Below, in pieces: positions 25,991 to 33,300 of a stretch of DNA of 64,000 nucleotides (the stretch's first letter is position 1; each line of letters begins with the position of its first letter). This DNA comes from Syntrophomonas sp. UBA4922 (GTDB taxonomy: Bacteria; Bacillota; Syntrophomonadia; Syntrophomonadales; Syntrophomonadaceae). The translations under genes and the position numbers were made by a program. The notes under the pieces are model-generated. The model had not been told where the DNA came from. It worked only from the letters and a program-made list of their open reading frames with translations, and made no database searches. The stretch covers positions 64,721 through 128,720 of the forward strand of contig DHBS01000006.1 in the NCBI GenBank assembly GCA_002398825.1, read 5' to 3'.

Positions 25991-27334
25991 TCAACCCGCC
26001 ACTGCATGGCCTTCCCCGCTCATATCCGCATTACTGTAACCGTCCTCACCGTGCAGGGACAGATCCAGACCGGCTTCTTCTTCCTCCTCGCTGACGCGCA
26101 GGCTGGTAAATAAGCTGATGGCTTTAAGTACGGCATAGGTCATCAAAGCGGCAAAAACATAAGTTGCCACCACCCCAATGCTTTGCACCAGAAGCTGCCC
26201 CGGATTGCCGGCCAGAAGACCGTCCATGCCTGCCGGATTGATGGCTGTGGAGGCGAAGATTCCGGTTGCCAAAGCCCCCCAGGTTCCGCCGACCCCGTGT
26301 ATGCCGAAAACATCCAGAGCGTCATCGTAACCGAACTTCTCTTTCATTTTGCTGACCGCCAGGTAGCATAAAGGTCCTACTACCAAACCCATGGCGATAG
26401 CCGATAGAGGACTGACAAAACCCGCCGCCGGGGTGATGGCGACCAGGCCGGCTACCGCACCGCTGACCGCGCCAAAAACGGTGGGTTTGCCATGATGCAG
26501 CCATTCCGCCGCCACCCAGGATAAGGCTCCGGCAGCAGTGCAGGTGTTGGTCACCAGGAAGGCCAGGGCCGCCACCCCATTGGCGGACAGGGCGCTGCCG
26601 GCATTAAACCCGAACCAGCCGAACCACAGCAATCCTGCGCCCAGAACGGTCAAGGGCATATTGTGAGGACGGATGGCCTCTCGCTCCTTGCCGAGGCGCT
26701 TGCCCAGCACCAGAGCCGCCACCAGGCCGGACACCCCAGAACTGATGTGTACCACAGTGCCTCCGGCAAAGTCCATGATGCCCAATTGGCCCAGCCAGCC
26801 GCCTCCCCATACCCAGTGGGCCAGGGGATCATATATCAAGGTGGTCCACAGCAGGATGAAGACCACGAAGACCGAGAATTTCATCCTCTCCGCGAAAGCC
26901 CCGGTTATAAGGGCCGCAGTTATGATGGCGAACATTAGCTGGAAGCCGGCAAAGGCCAGATGAGGAATGGGTACTGTGTCTGATAAGGCCTCCAGACCGA
27001 TGTTGCCAAAGCCTAAGAAGTCCAAACCCCCTATTAAGGTGCCATGATCAGGCCCGAAGGATAAAGTATAGCCCAGGAGTATCCATTGTATCGATACCAG
27101 GGCCATGGCTGCCAGGCATTGCATCAAGATACTGAGTATGTTCTTGCTGCGCACCATGCCGCCGTAGAACATGGCCAGGCCCGGGGTCATCAACAACACC
27201 AGGGCGGCGCAGATGAGGATAAAACCGGTATCCCCTGCACTTATGCTGACCTCTTCAGCAGCCAGGGCCGGTCTGCTTGCCAAGAGGGTGATGGCCAGGG
27301 TCACTGCGCCAAGTGATAGTTTTAATGATCTCAT
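25991..27334 (-). CDS. amtB: Ammonium transporter with signal peptide
   Basis: AmtB conducts ammonium across the membrane. The 447-residue protein begins with a cleavable signal peptide (MRSLKLSLGAVTLAITLLASRPALA, cited in part: positively charged start, hydrophobic core, AxA at the end), followed by 11 expected membrane helices. Family blocks include ALVLLMTPGLAMFYGGMV, GAFAERMKFS, FAGGTVVHISSGVSGL, GAGLLWFGWFGFNAGSA and DVFGIHGVGGTWGALATG with the pore His. The C-terminal tail is acidic and of the kind that contacts P-II. ATG at 27334 has AGGAGG 9 bases upstream. It is downstream of glnB in one unit. Confidence 0.96.
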   Translation of the reverse strand: MRSLKLSLGAVTLAITLLASRPALAAEEVSISAGDTGFILICAALVLLMTPGLAMFYGGMVRSKNILSILMQCLAAMALVSIQWILLGYTLSFGPDHGTLIGGLDFLGFGNIGLEALSDTVPIPHLAFAGFQLMFAIITAALITGAFAERMKFSVFVVFILLWTTLIYDPLAHWVWGGGWLGQLGIMDFAGGTVVHISSGVSGLVAALVLGKRLGKEREAIRPHNMPLTVLGAGLLWFGWFGFNAGSALSANGVAALAFLVTNTCTAAGALSWVAAEWLHHGKPTVFGAVSGAVAGLVAITPAAGFVSPLSAIAMGLVVGPLCYLAVSKMKEKFGYDDALDVFGIHGVGGTWGALATGIFASTAINPAGMDGLLAGNPGQLLVQSIGVVATYVFAALMTYAVLKAISLFTSLRVSEEEEEAGLDLSLHGEDGYSNADMSGEGHAVAG

Positions 27335-27416
27335 AATTTAAAACCTCCTAAATCGGGCTGTCAATACAGCCTAAAAATTTGCGCAGGCCCCCTTTGGCCT
27401 GTAATAAAATACCTGT

Positions 27417-27755
27417 TTACAGAGCCGCATCGCCGCGTTCGCCGCTGCTGATGCGTATGATTTCTTCCACCGGATAAACAAAGATTTTTCCGTCACCAAT
27501 CGCCCCGGTACGGCAGGTCTCCATGATGGCATCGACGATCCTCTCCTGCCAGTGATCCCGGCAGATGACCTCCACCTTTACTTTGGGGAAGAGGTCTACG
27601 GATACTTCCTGGCCGCGGTAGTATTGCTTGACATTTTGCTGCAGCCCCCGGCCCATCACATTGTAAACCGTCATGCCGCGCACCTCCATTTTATTGAGCA
27701 CTGCTTTAAGTTCCTCCAGCTTGCTGGGTCTGATAATGGCCTCAATCTTTTTCAT
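27417..27755 (-). CDS. glnB: P-II nitrogen regulatory protein lacking Tyr51
   Basis: P-II trimers sense ATP/ADP and 2-oxoglutarate and block AmtB or bind enzymes. The 112-residue product has KKIEAIIRPSKLEELKAVL, a T-loop (37-55) and the nucleotide-binding RTGAIGDGKIFV. In the T-loop, Tyr46 and RG are kept, but position 51, the uridylylation Tyr of E. coli GlnB, is Val (YYRGQEVSV), so it cannot be uridylylated there. The start at 27755 has AGGAGGTG 5 bases upstream. An upstream extension in frame crosses that site. The P-II/amtB pairing is the standard glnK-amtB arrangement. Confidence 0.95.
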   Translation of the reverse strand: MKKIEAIIRPSKLEELKAVLNKMEVRGMTVYNVMGRGLQQNVKQYYRGQEVSVDLFPKVKVEVICRDHWQERIVDAIMETCRTGAIGDGKIFVYPVEEIIRISSGERGDAAL

Positions 27756-27844
27756 TTTTTCACCTCCTTTCAATAGCAAAGGCCCTGAAACCCAATTAGG
27801 GGTTATCAGCGCCGTTGCTGCAGTAAAGTCTATAGAAAAACAGA

Positions 27845-27872
27845 GGCCCTCTGTCACCTTGGACAGAGGGCC
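27845..27872 (-). terminator. Terminator after carA
   Basis: GGCCCTCTGTC and its perfect complement form an 11-bp stem with a 6-base loop, 21 bases after the carA stop codon. The minus strand continues with CTGTTTTTC, giving a U tract. It separates carA from glnB-amtB. Confidence 0.85.
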
Positions 27873-27892
27873 CCATTGCCCTATGAATATAT

Positions 27893-29008
27893 TCAGCCTA
27901 TATGCCGAATTAAAAGCTTATCATGATTGCGTTTATAAGCATCTATTTGCGCCACGAATTCATCCATCAGGAACTTGGTGTCAAGGGGGCCCGGGGCGGC
28001 TTCGGGATGAAACTGCACCGACATGGCCGGCAGCTCCCGGTGTATCAAACCCTCCACCGTGTTGTCATTGAGGTTGCTAAAGACCACCCGGACCGCTTTA
28101 TCATGGAGTGAATCCGCTTCCACTGTGTAGCCATGGTTCTGTGAGGTCATATAGACCTTGCCGCTGCGCAGGTCTTTCACCGGTTGATTGGCTCCCCGGT
28201 GGCCGAATACCATCTTGCTGGTTTTCCCCCCCAGCGCCAGGCTCAAGAGCTGGTGTCCCAGGCAGATGCCGAATATGGGTATGTTGCCCAGGAGCTGGCG
28301 GATAGTCGCAACGGCAAAACCGCAGTCGGCCGGGTCGCCAGGGCCGTTGGACAATACGATCCCATCCGGTTCCAGGTCCAGGATAGTCCGGGCCGAAGTC
28401 TGGGCCGGCACCACAATTACCTGACACTTTCTCGCCGCCAGAGAGGTGATGATGCTCCGCTTGACTCCGTAATCGATCAAAACCACCCGCCTCGGACCTG
28501 AACCTACCATCTTCATCTCCGGTCTGGTCACCCGGCCTACGTAGCCCCCCGGGGGAGGAGTCAAGCGGCTGGCCTCTCTTTGCAGGCCGGCGAGGTCGTC
28601 CAGCCTGGAGGTGATGATGCCGCCCATGGTGCCTCGCACCCGCAGGATTCTGGTCAGGGCTCTGGTATCGATGCCCTGCAAACACGGGATCTCGTTGGTA
28701 TGGAGATAATCCACCAGGGACATCTGTTGTTCATAATGCTCCGAACCGTTGCAGAGTTGATTCACCACCAGACCCTCCAGCCAGGAACGCTGGGATTCCA
28801 TATTGTTCAGGTTAAAGCCGTGATTGCCGATCAATGGATACGTCATGACCACAATCTGCCCGGCGTAGGAGGGGTCGGTTATAATCTGCTCATATCCCAC
28901 CATGCTGGTATTGAATACCACCTCACCCGAGCGGGGGCCCGTTCCCAGCAATTCTCCGCTAAAGACCATGCCATTTTCCAGTACCAGATAACCGGGATTG
29001 GTCTTCAT
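27893..29008 (-). CDS. carA: Carbamoyl-phosphate synthase small (glutaminase) subunit
   Basis: CarA hydrolyses glutamine and passes ammonia to CarB to make carbamoyl phosphate for pyrimidines and arginine. The 371-residue protein has the N-terminal CPSase-small domain (LVLENGMVFSGELLG, EVVFNTSMVGYEQIITDPSY) and the C-terminal class I amidotransferase with Cys in FGICLGHQLLSLALG and His-Glu in VQFHPEAAPGP. ATG at 29008 has GGAGG 9 bases upstream. carB does not follow: a terminator and then glnB come next. CarB must be elsewhere, or carA is an orphan copy. A terminator-containing leader precedes it. Confidence 0.95.
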   Translation of the reverse strand: MKTNPGYLVLENGMVFSGELLGTGPRSGEVVFNTSMVGYEQIITDPSYAGQIVVMTYPLIGNHGFNLNNMESQRSWLEGLVVNQLCNGSEHYEQQMSLVDYLHTNEIPCLQGIDTRALTRILRVRGTMGGIITSRLDDLAGLQREASRLTPPPGGYVGRVTRPEMKMVGSGPRRVVLIDYGVKRSIITSLAARKCQVIVVPAQTSARTILDLEPDGIVLSNGPGDPADCGFAVATIRQLLGNIPIFGICLGHQLLSLALGGKTSKMVFGHRGANQPVKDLRSGKVYMTSQNHGYTVEADSLHDKAVRVVFSNLNDNTVEGLIHRELPAMSVQFHPEAAPGPLDTKFLMDEFVAQIDAYKRNHDKLLIRHIG

Positions 29009-29047
29009 GATTTTTTGCCTCCATCCTGGGCAACTGTAGATGCCCGC

Positions 29048-29087
29048 AAAAAAAAACGCCCTTAGTGATGCGTTGTCACTTTGGCGT
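29048..29087 (-). terminator. Intrinsic terminator in the carA leader (attenuator candidate)
   Basis: The minus strand reads ACGCC, a 2-base internal loop, AGTGA, loop CAACGCA, TCACT, then GGGCGT followed by nine T. It ends 40 bases before the carA ATG. It lies between a good promoter and carA, so it can control carA. A tiny frame ATGGCAATGACGCCAAAG-TGA enters the hairpin's 5' arm and could act as a leader peptide. Confidence 0.6.
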
Positions 29088-29121
29088 CATTGCCATGTGC
29101 TTAATTTTATTTTCGTATTAC

Positions 29122-29149
29122 AGTATAGCAGGAATTTATTAATCTGCAA
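29122..29149 (-). promoter_or_regulatory. Promoter for carA
   Basis: On the minus strand TTGCAG (29144-29149) and TATACT (29122-29127) are 16 bases apart. Transcription would begin near 29115, just ahead of the leader terminator. Confidence 0.6.
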
Positions 29150-29231
29150 CCCATAGCGGCTGCTAATACTGTATACTTATTCCTCCGGGCTTATTGCTAT
29201 GACTGATCATGTTCCCCGGGTGTGGCTGTGC

Positions 29232-29254
29232 AAGGCATGGGCGTTCCATGCCTT
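29232..29254. terminator. Terminator-like hairpin after the ArsC-like gene
   Basis: AAGGCATGG and CCATGCCTT form a perfect 9-bp stem with loop GCGTT, five bases after the stop codon of the minus-strand ArsC-like gene. The T run (TTTTT) is on the plus-strand side, so polarity favours plus-strand transcripts. It may still pause minus-strand transcripts. Confidence 0.5.
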
Positions 29255-29259
29255 TTTGT

Positions 29260-29619
29260 TCAGCTGCCCAGGAGGGCCTGATATTTGGCTTCACTGAAAC
29301 CCCTCTCGATTTTCGTCTTCTTGACCAGGAGCGGGCGCACCATAATGCGGGGGTTTTTCTGAATGAGATCCGCCAGGCCTTTTTCATCCAGGTTGTCCAA
29401 ATCCGGCTTGATCTTACGATAAGCCTGGCTTTTGGTGTTTACCAAATCCCTGACCCCCACCCCCGCCATTTTGGCCAGCCGGCGCAATTCCGCCAGGCCG
29501 GGCGGATCAGCCAGGAGGTCCCGTTCGCAAAATTCCACCCCGTGCTGCGAAAGCCACGCCCTCGCTTTCTGGCAGGTACTTCACGATTTGATACAATAGA
29601 GCGTCCATTTGCTCTCCAT
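29260..29619 (-). CDS. Probable selenoprotein: ArsC/Spx-like thioredoxin-fold oxidoreductase with in-frame UGA
   Basis: From ATG at 29617-29619 (GGAGGAG 7 bases upstream) the minus strand reads MESKWTLYCIKS-TGA-STCQKARAWLSQHG and continues open to a stop at 29260. Only TGA at 29581-29583, codon 13, interrupts it. ArsC/YffB/Spx proteins have Y-x-x-P-K-C-S-T-C at this point, so the TGA replaces the first redox Cys and gives U-S-T-C. With Sec inserted the protein has 119 residues, the normal family length. Later family blocks are present: ERDLLADPP, LVNTKSQAYRKI and RIMVRPLLV. A SECIS-like hairpin starts five bases after the TGA. The role is probably reduction or thiol exchange. The substrate (arsenate or protein thiol) is unknown. 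The alternative is a nonsense-mutated pseudogene. Confidence 0.8.
29545..29575 (-). promoter_or_regulatory. Candidate bacterial SECIS element
   Basis: On the minus strand, after TGA and AGTAC, CTGC (29575-29572), a CA bulge, and GAAAGC (29569-29564) pair with GCTTTC (29554-29549) and GCAG (29548-29545). The 9-base loop is GAGGGCGTG. The loop begins 17 bases after the UGA and its first base is G. Both features fit the usual bacterial SECIS geometry (loop 16-37 bases from UGA, G among the first loop bases). Confidence 0.65.
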
Positions 29620-29864
29620 AAAACCACTCCTCCATAGGTGTTTAAACCTGGTTTCTCTTTTATCTTCTCTATAATACCCGATAACATCCTGCCTGTCTCA
29701 TGATGATGCCCAGAAGCCTTGATTCGTATGAAATTCAGTACTGGGTTGGAATATAAAGCCTGTTCTGTTGTAACACTACTATTAAGGGTTTCATATCATA
29801 CATTGTGTGGGTTTGATAAGGTGTGAACAGCTCCTGGGTTTTTTCCCGGGGCTTTCATATAAAG

Positions 29865-29892
29865 AAGGGAAGAACGCTTTAGTTCTTCCCTT
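29865..29892. terminator. Terminator between amrS and the ArsC-like gene
   Basis: AAGGGAAGAAC and GTTCTTCCCTT form an 11-bp stem with loop GCTTTA, about 85 bases after the amrS stop codon. A second small hairpin, CCTGGG-T6-CCCGGG, lies at about 29833-29850. The remainder of the 355-base gap (29620-29974) has no gene. On the minus strand a TATTAT box near 29672-29677 is a weak promoter candidate for the ArsC-like gene. Confidence 0.6.
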
Positions 29893-29974
29893 TCTTGCGC
29901 TTTGAACTGAGCGGGAAAACCACCTGATAACAATCTGACCTATCCTGCCCGGCCAGTTAGTCCTGAGTTTATCT

Positions 29975-30964
29975 TCAGGCGATTATATAGTCTATCTCAG
30001 CCCCGCAGCTTGTACAGCGCCCTTCTTCAAAATGCACCATTTCAGTCCGGTAGTAACTGCGCCGGATAAGCAGAGCTTGACAATTCAGACACCGGGTGTC
30101 ATTGCCCAGACCGGTATTGCCCAGATAGACAAAAGGCAGATGAATCCGGGCCGCTTCTCTGGCTTGCATGAGGGTGGATTCCGGGGTGGGCGGCCGGTCA
30201 TAATGATAGGCCGGATGATAGCGCGACAAATGCAGGGGGATCTCTTTGCGTATGGAAGCCAGCCATTTGGCCAGGGCTTCTATGTCCTCCAACTGATCAT
30301 TATCGCCAGGAATGATCAAAGTGGTGATCTCTACATGGGTATGACGGGCGGCGCGCTCGACGGTGTTTATTACCGGCGCCAGGGCACCCTTGCACAGCCT
30401 TCTGTAAAAGTCATTCCGGAATGCCTTAACATCGATATTGAGAGCGTCGATAAAGGGCAGCAGCTGCTCTAAAGGCCGGGTTTCGATGTAGCCGTTGGTG
30501 ACCAAAACTACCTTTTGACCGCGATTTTTTAGAAGTTGGCTACAATCCCAGATATATTCGTACCAAACCGATGGCTCATTATATGTGAATGCTACGCCGA
30601 TAGAACCGCTGCTTCGACTCTGTTCGGCAACCAGCACCAGGGTTTCAGGAGGAATAAACCGGGTAGCCGGAGTGTCGTGGGCCAGGGCATAGTTCTGGCA
30701 AAAGCTGCAGGACAGATTGCAGCCATAGGTGCCTGCCGAGAGGAGCATATTACCGGGAAAGAAATGATAGAGCGGTTTTTTCTCGATGGGGTCCAGGGCC
30801 AGCGAGGCCACCTGTCCATAATTGGAGGTTATCAGACTGCCGGCTTGATTGCTGCGTACCCGGCAGATCCCCTTCTTACCCGGCTTAATCTTGCAGTGAT
30901 GCGGGCATAAATTGCACTTTACTCCCAAGTCCTCCAGTGGTTCGAAAAACATAGCCTGAGCCAC
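29975..30964 (-). CDS. amrS: AmmeMemoRadiSam system radical SAM enzyme
   Basis: The 329-residue protein belongs to the PflA-like radical SAM group named after its partners AMMECR1 and Memo. An N-terminal zinc-like motif CNLCPHHCKI..KGIC precedes the radical SAM cluster GCNLSCSFCQN (CX3CX2C, about residues 81-88). Family blocks FTYNEPSVWYEY, VTNGYIE and HLSRYHPAY follow. A C-terminal rubredoxin-like knuckle has CLNC and CTSCG pairs. The substrate is unknown. The start is GTG at 30964 with AGGAGG 6 bases upstream. It follows the Memo-AMMECR1 fusion by 30 bases, so the two should act together. Confidence 0.93.
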   Translation of the reverse strand: MAQAMFFEPLEDLGVKCNLCPHHCKIKPGKKGICRVRSNQAGSLITSNYGQVASLALDPIEKKPLYHFFPGNMLLSAGTYGCNLSCSFCQNYALAHDTPATRFIPPETLVLVAEQSRSSGSIGVAFTYNEPSVWYEYIWDCSQLLKNRGQKVVLVTNGYIETRPLEQLLPFIDALNIDVKAFRNDFYRRLCKGALAPVINTVERAARHTHVEITTLIIPGDNDQLEDIEALAKWLASIRKEIPLHLSRYHPAYHYDRPPTPESTLMQAREAARIHLPFVYLGNTGLGNDTRCLNCQALLIRRSYYRTEMVHFEEGRCTSCGAEIDYIIA

Positions 30965-30994
30965 GATATCCCTCCTGCGGAGTTATTTTATGGC

Positions 30995-32392
30995 TTACGT
31001 ATATCGGGTTACCTTGAAGCGCTCGATAGTATAGGCTTCCTTATTGGATATACCCGCTTTCTGCAGTGCAATCTGCAGTTGCTGCTCAACCGTATCCACT
31101 CCCTCCAGATCCGGCAGCAAGAGGCCGCGTTTCCTCCCCGAACTGACGATCACCCCGTACTCTTTAGGATCGAGCTGATTCCGGGTGGCCGGTTCAAGTT
31201 GACCCAATATGTCAACTGAATATACCAGCTCGTCCAGTTCCTCAGCCCGGAGCGGCTCGAAGCGATAATCCTGGGTGCCTGCACTAATCGCATTGGCGGC
31301 TATTTCCTGGGCCAGGTCGGGCCGAACTGCAGTGATGGTGCCGATACAGCCGCGCAGCTGCCCCTTTTTCTTCAGGGAAACGAAAGCCCCCGCCTGTTTT
31401 TTCTGCAGTTCCTGCATTTCACGAGGCAAAGCCGGCCGTCTGTTGTTGCGGATAAACTCCTCCAGAACCATACGCGCCCAGCGTACCGGCATACTTTCAC
31501 CCTGACGTTGTCGCTGTATAGCCTGGCTTTGTTTGCTCTGCATTTGCTCCAATATACTGTCCCGGGGTTCTGTACCGGGCTTAAATCCGGCCACCAGATA
31601 TCCAACCCCATAGGGGCCTTCATAGCTGAAAACCTGGGGCTCAAAGTTCAGACCGTCCAGGGCCCCCAACATCATGACCACCGACCGGTAGCCGCATTCG
31701 CCGGCATTTTCGCGCATATCTTCCGGCATGTCGAGAATGCCTGTCACATCCCCGTGAGCCAGCAAATCCTGCATGGCCCCGTCAAAACGGGGGCCATCGG
31801 GGTGGTAGCTATAGGGGCCTTCGCTTTTAAGATGATGGGACATGTCGCCCGAAGCCATAATAGCCACCCGGCGGCCTAAACGTTGAGCAGCCTGTCTGAC
31901 AAACAGCCCGGCCTGATATAGTGCAAGTAAAGGCAAATAAGCTACACTGAGGGCTATGATGGCTATGCCGCCGCAGCCCGCCTCCCGCAGGTAATGCAGA
32001 GGTACCAGGATGCCGTGATCCAGATTTTTATGGAATTTATATTTGCCGGCCAAGGCCTCATCGATGGCCAGCATGGATATATCGGCATCATTGCATAAAC
32101 GCCCGATTTCACTTAAGAGTTCCAGGTCATTGGGGTAGGTTTGTCCTTTGTGAAGGCTGCCAAAAGCGCTCAAATCACCGTAAAGTTGCGGTTCCACCAG
32201 TGCGGTGATACAATCTGCAAATACATTGCCATGAGGGGTGAAAAAGATCACCGTTTCCGGCCGGCTTCGAGCCATTTGCGCGGCCATCGCTTTCATACCC
32301 GCAACAGTGCTCTTCACGCCCTGAAGCCTCTCCTCGCCGATATAGGGAATGATCAACGGGGGATGAGGCGACAGGGCCGCATAGGTCAGCAT
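30995..32392 (-). CDS. Memo-AMMECR1 fusion protein (AmrB-AmrA)
   Basis: The product has about 465 residues in two parts. The N-terminal part (to about 265) is the Memo/class III extradiol dioxygenase-like fold: LSPHPPLIIPYIG, FFTPHG, LDHGILVPLHYL and ASGDMSHHLKSEGP keep the metal-site histidines. The C-terminal part (about 300-465) is AMMECR1: GAFVSLKKKGQLRGCIGT, ITAVRPDLAQEIAANAISAGTQDYRF (cited in part) and SGRKRGLLLPDLEGVDT. Usually these are separate genes, and here they are fused, supporting a physical complex. Start ATG 32392 has AAGGAG 8 bases upstream. The biochemical role is not established. Confidence 0.92.
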   Translation of the reverse strand: MLTYAALSPHPPLIIPYIGEERLQGVKSTVAGMKAMAAQMARSRPETVIFFTPHGNVFADCITALVEPQLYGDLSAFGSLHKGQTYPNDLELLSEIGRLCNDADISMLAIDEALAGKYKFHKNLDHGILVPLHYLREAGCGGIAIIALSVAYLPLLALYQAGLFVRQAAQRLGRRVAIMASGDMSHHLKSEGPYSYHPDGPRFDGAMQDLLAHGDVTGILDMPEDMRENAGECGYRSVVMMLGALDGLNFEPQVFSYEGPYGVGYLVAGFKPGTEPRDSILEQMQSKQSQAIQRQRQGESMPVRWARMVLEEFIRNNRRPALPREMQELQKKQAGAFVSLKKKGQLRGCIGTITAVRPDLAQEIAANAISAGTQDYRFEPLRAEELDELVYSVDILGQLEPATRNQLDPKEYGVIVSSGRKRGLLLPDLEGVDTVEQQLQIALQKAGISNKEAYTIERFKVTRYT

Positions 32393-32421
32393 AGTGCTCA
32401 CTCCTTTGTCTGTCTCAAGGT

Positions 32422-33177
32422 TTACCAATTGGGGTATAGTTCGATCTCGGTATCATAAGTTCTAACCTGAGCCTGGGCGATTCCGGCGAAAATGGCCTGG
32501 GCCATTTTCACCTGGTAGTCGTTATCGGCTAACAGGCTGGCTTCCTGGGGATTGGAAATAAAGCCCACCTCTACAATAACGGCCGGCATCTGGGTGTTCC
32601 TCAAGATATAGTAATCCCCCGGTGCTGCCTTGCGTTTAGTATTCCCCAGTTGTTTGGTTATTTCCTCCTGAATCATAACGGCTGTCAATTTGCTGGGTTT
32701 GCTGGAAGCGTCATAGAAGACCTGGGCTCCATACCAGCGCGGGCTGGGGTCAGCATTGGTGTGAATACTGATATACAGGTCAGCCTTGACCTCATTGGCT
32801 CTCTGCGCCCTCAATTTAAGGTCTTCCCGTTTGCGCGCGGCCACAGTACCGCTAAATCCATCTCCGACCAGATCGCGGTCCTCGGTGCGCAGCATCACTA
32901 CCATGGCCCCGGCCTCACTGAGTTGCCGGGCGAGATGCTGGCTGATAGCCAGGGTAATATCTTTTTCAACATAAGCCCCCCTTGATGCGCCGGGGTCGCA
33001 GCCTCCATGGCCCGGGTCAATGACTACCACCTTGCTGGCCAGGGCATAAGCCGGAATATAGCTCTCTTCGGGCGGCAGTCCCAGCCAGATGGCCGCAATC
33101 AGGAGTATTGAAAAGGTCGAAATAACAGCAGTCTTGTATATCTTCATGGGGAGATAATAGACCCCGGCTTTAAACAC
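32422..33177 (-). CDS. cwlD: N-acetylmuramoyl-L-alanine amidase, CwlD-like
   Basis: This zinc amidase (Amidase_3) cleaves the lactoyl-alanine bond in peptidoglycan. In spore formers CwlD helps make the muramic lactam of the cortex. The 251-residue product has an N-terminal membrane segment (about 15-33, TAVISTFSILLIAAIWLGL), then VVIDPGHGGCDPGA, VEKDITLAISQHLA, SIHTNADP and VIVEVGFISNPQEA, giving the His-Glu-His zinc ligands and the catalytic Glu. The start is GTG at 33177 with GGGGTGG 4 bases upstream. ATG of MKIYKTAV is an alternative. Size and single-domain layout favour CwlD over the longer LytC-type enzymes. Confidence 0.88.
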   Translation of the reverse strand: MFKAGVYYLPMKIYKTAVISTFSILLIAAIWLGLPPEESYIPAYALASKVVVIDPGHGGCDPGASRGAYVEKDITLAISQHLARQLSEAGAMVVMLRTEDRDLVGDGFSGTVAARKREDLKLRAQRANEVKADLYISIHTNADPSPRWYGAQVFYDASSKPSKLTAVMIQEEITKQLGNTKRKAAPGDYYILRNTQMPAVIVEVGFISNPQEASLLADNDYQVKMAQAIFAGIAQAQVRTYDTEIELYPNW

Positions 33178-33300
33178 GCGTCCACCCCTGTTCCTGAAAA
33201 TGTTGCTATTTCTTATATATGCTCCATTTCTGTAATCTAGTAGGCCGGCTCACACCCGCGACACGCGTAATATCGCAGGGACGCTGTCATGCCAATGTCC

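Noticed and set aside
29538..29620. Explaining the TGA as a frameshift or a late GTG start at 29538
   Set aside because: The frame is continuous on both sides of the TGA, homology and ribosome site lie upstream of it, and a GTG start would remove the active site. A nonsense pseudogene remains possible.
29439..29687. Alternative minus-strand open frame overlapping the ArsC-like gene start
   Set aside because: It is out of frame with the ArsC/Spx homology, has no family match and lacks the strong ribosome site used by the ATG at 29619.
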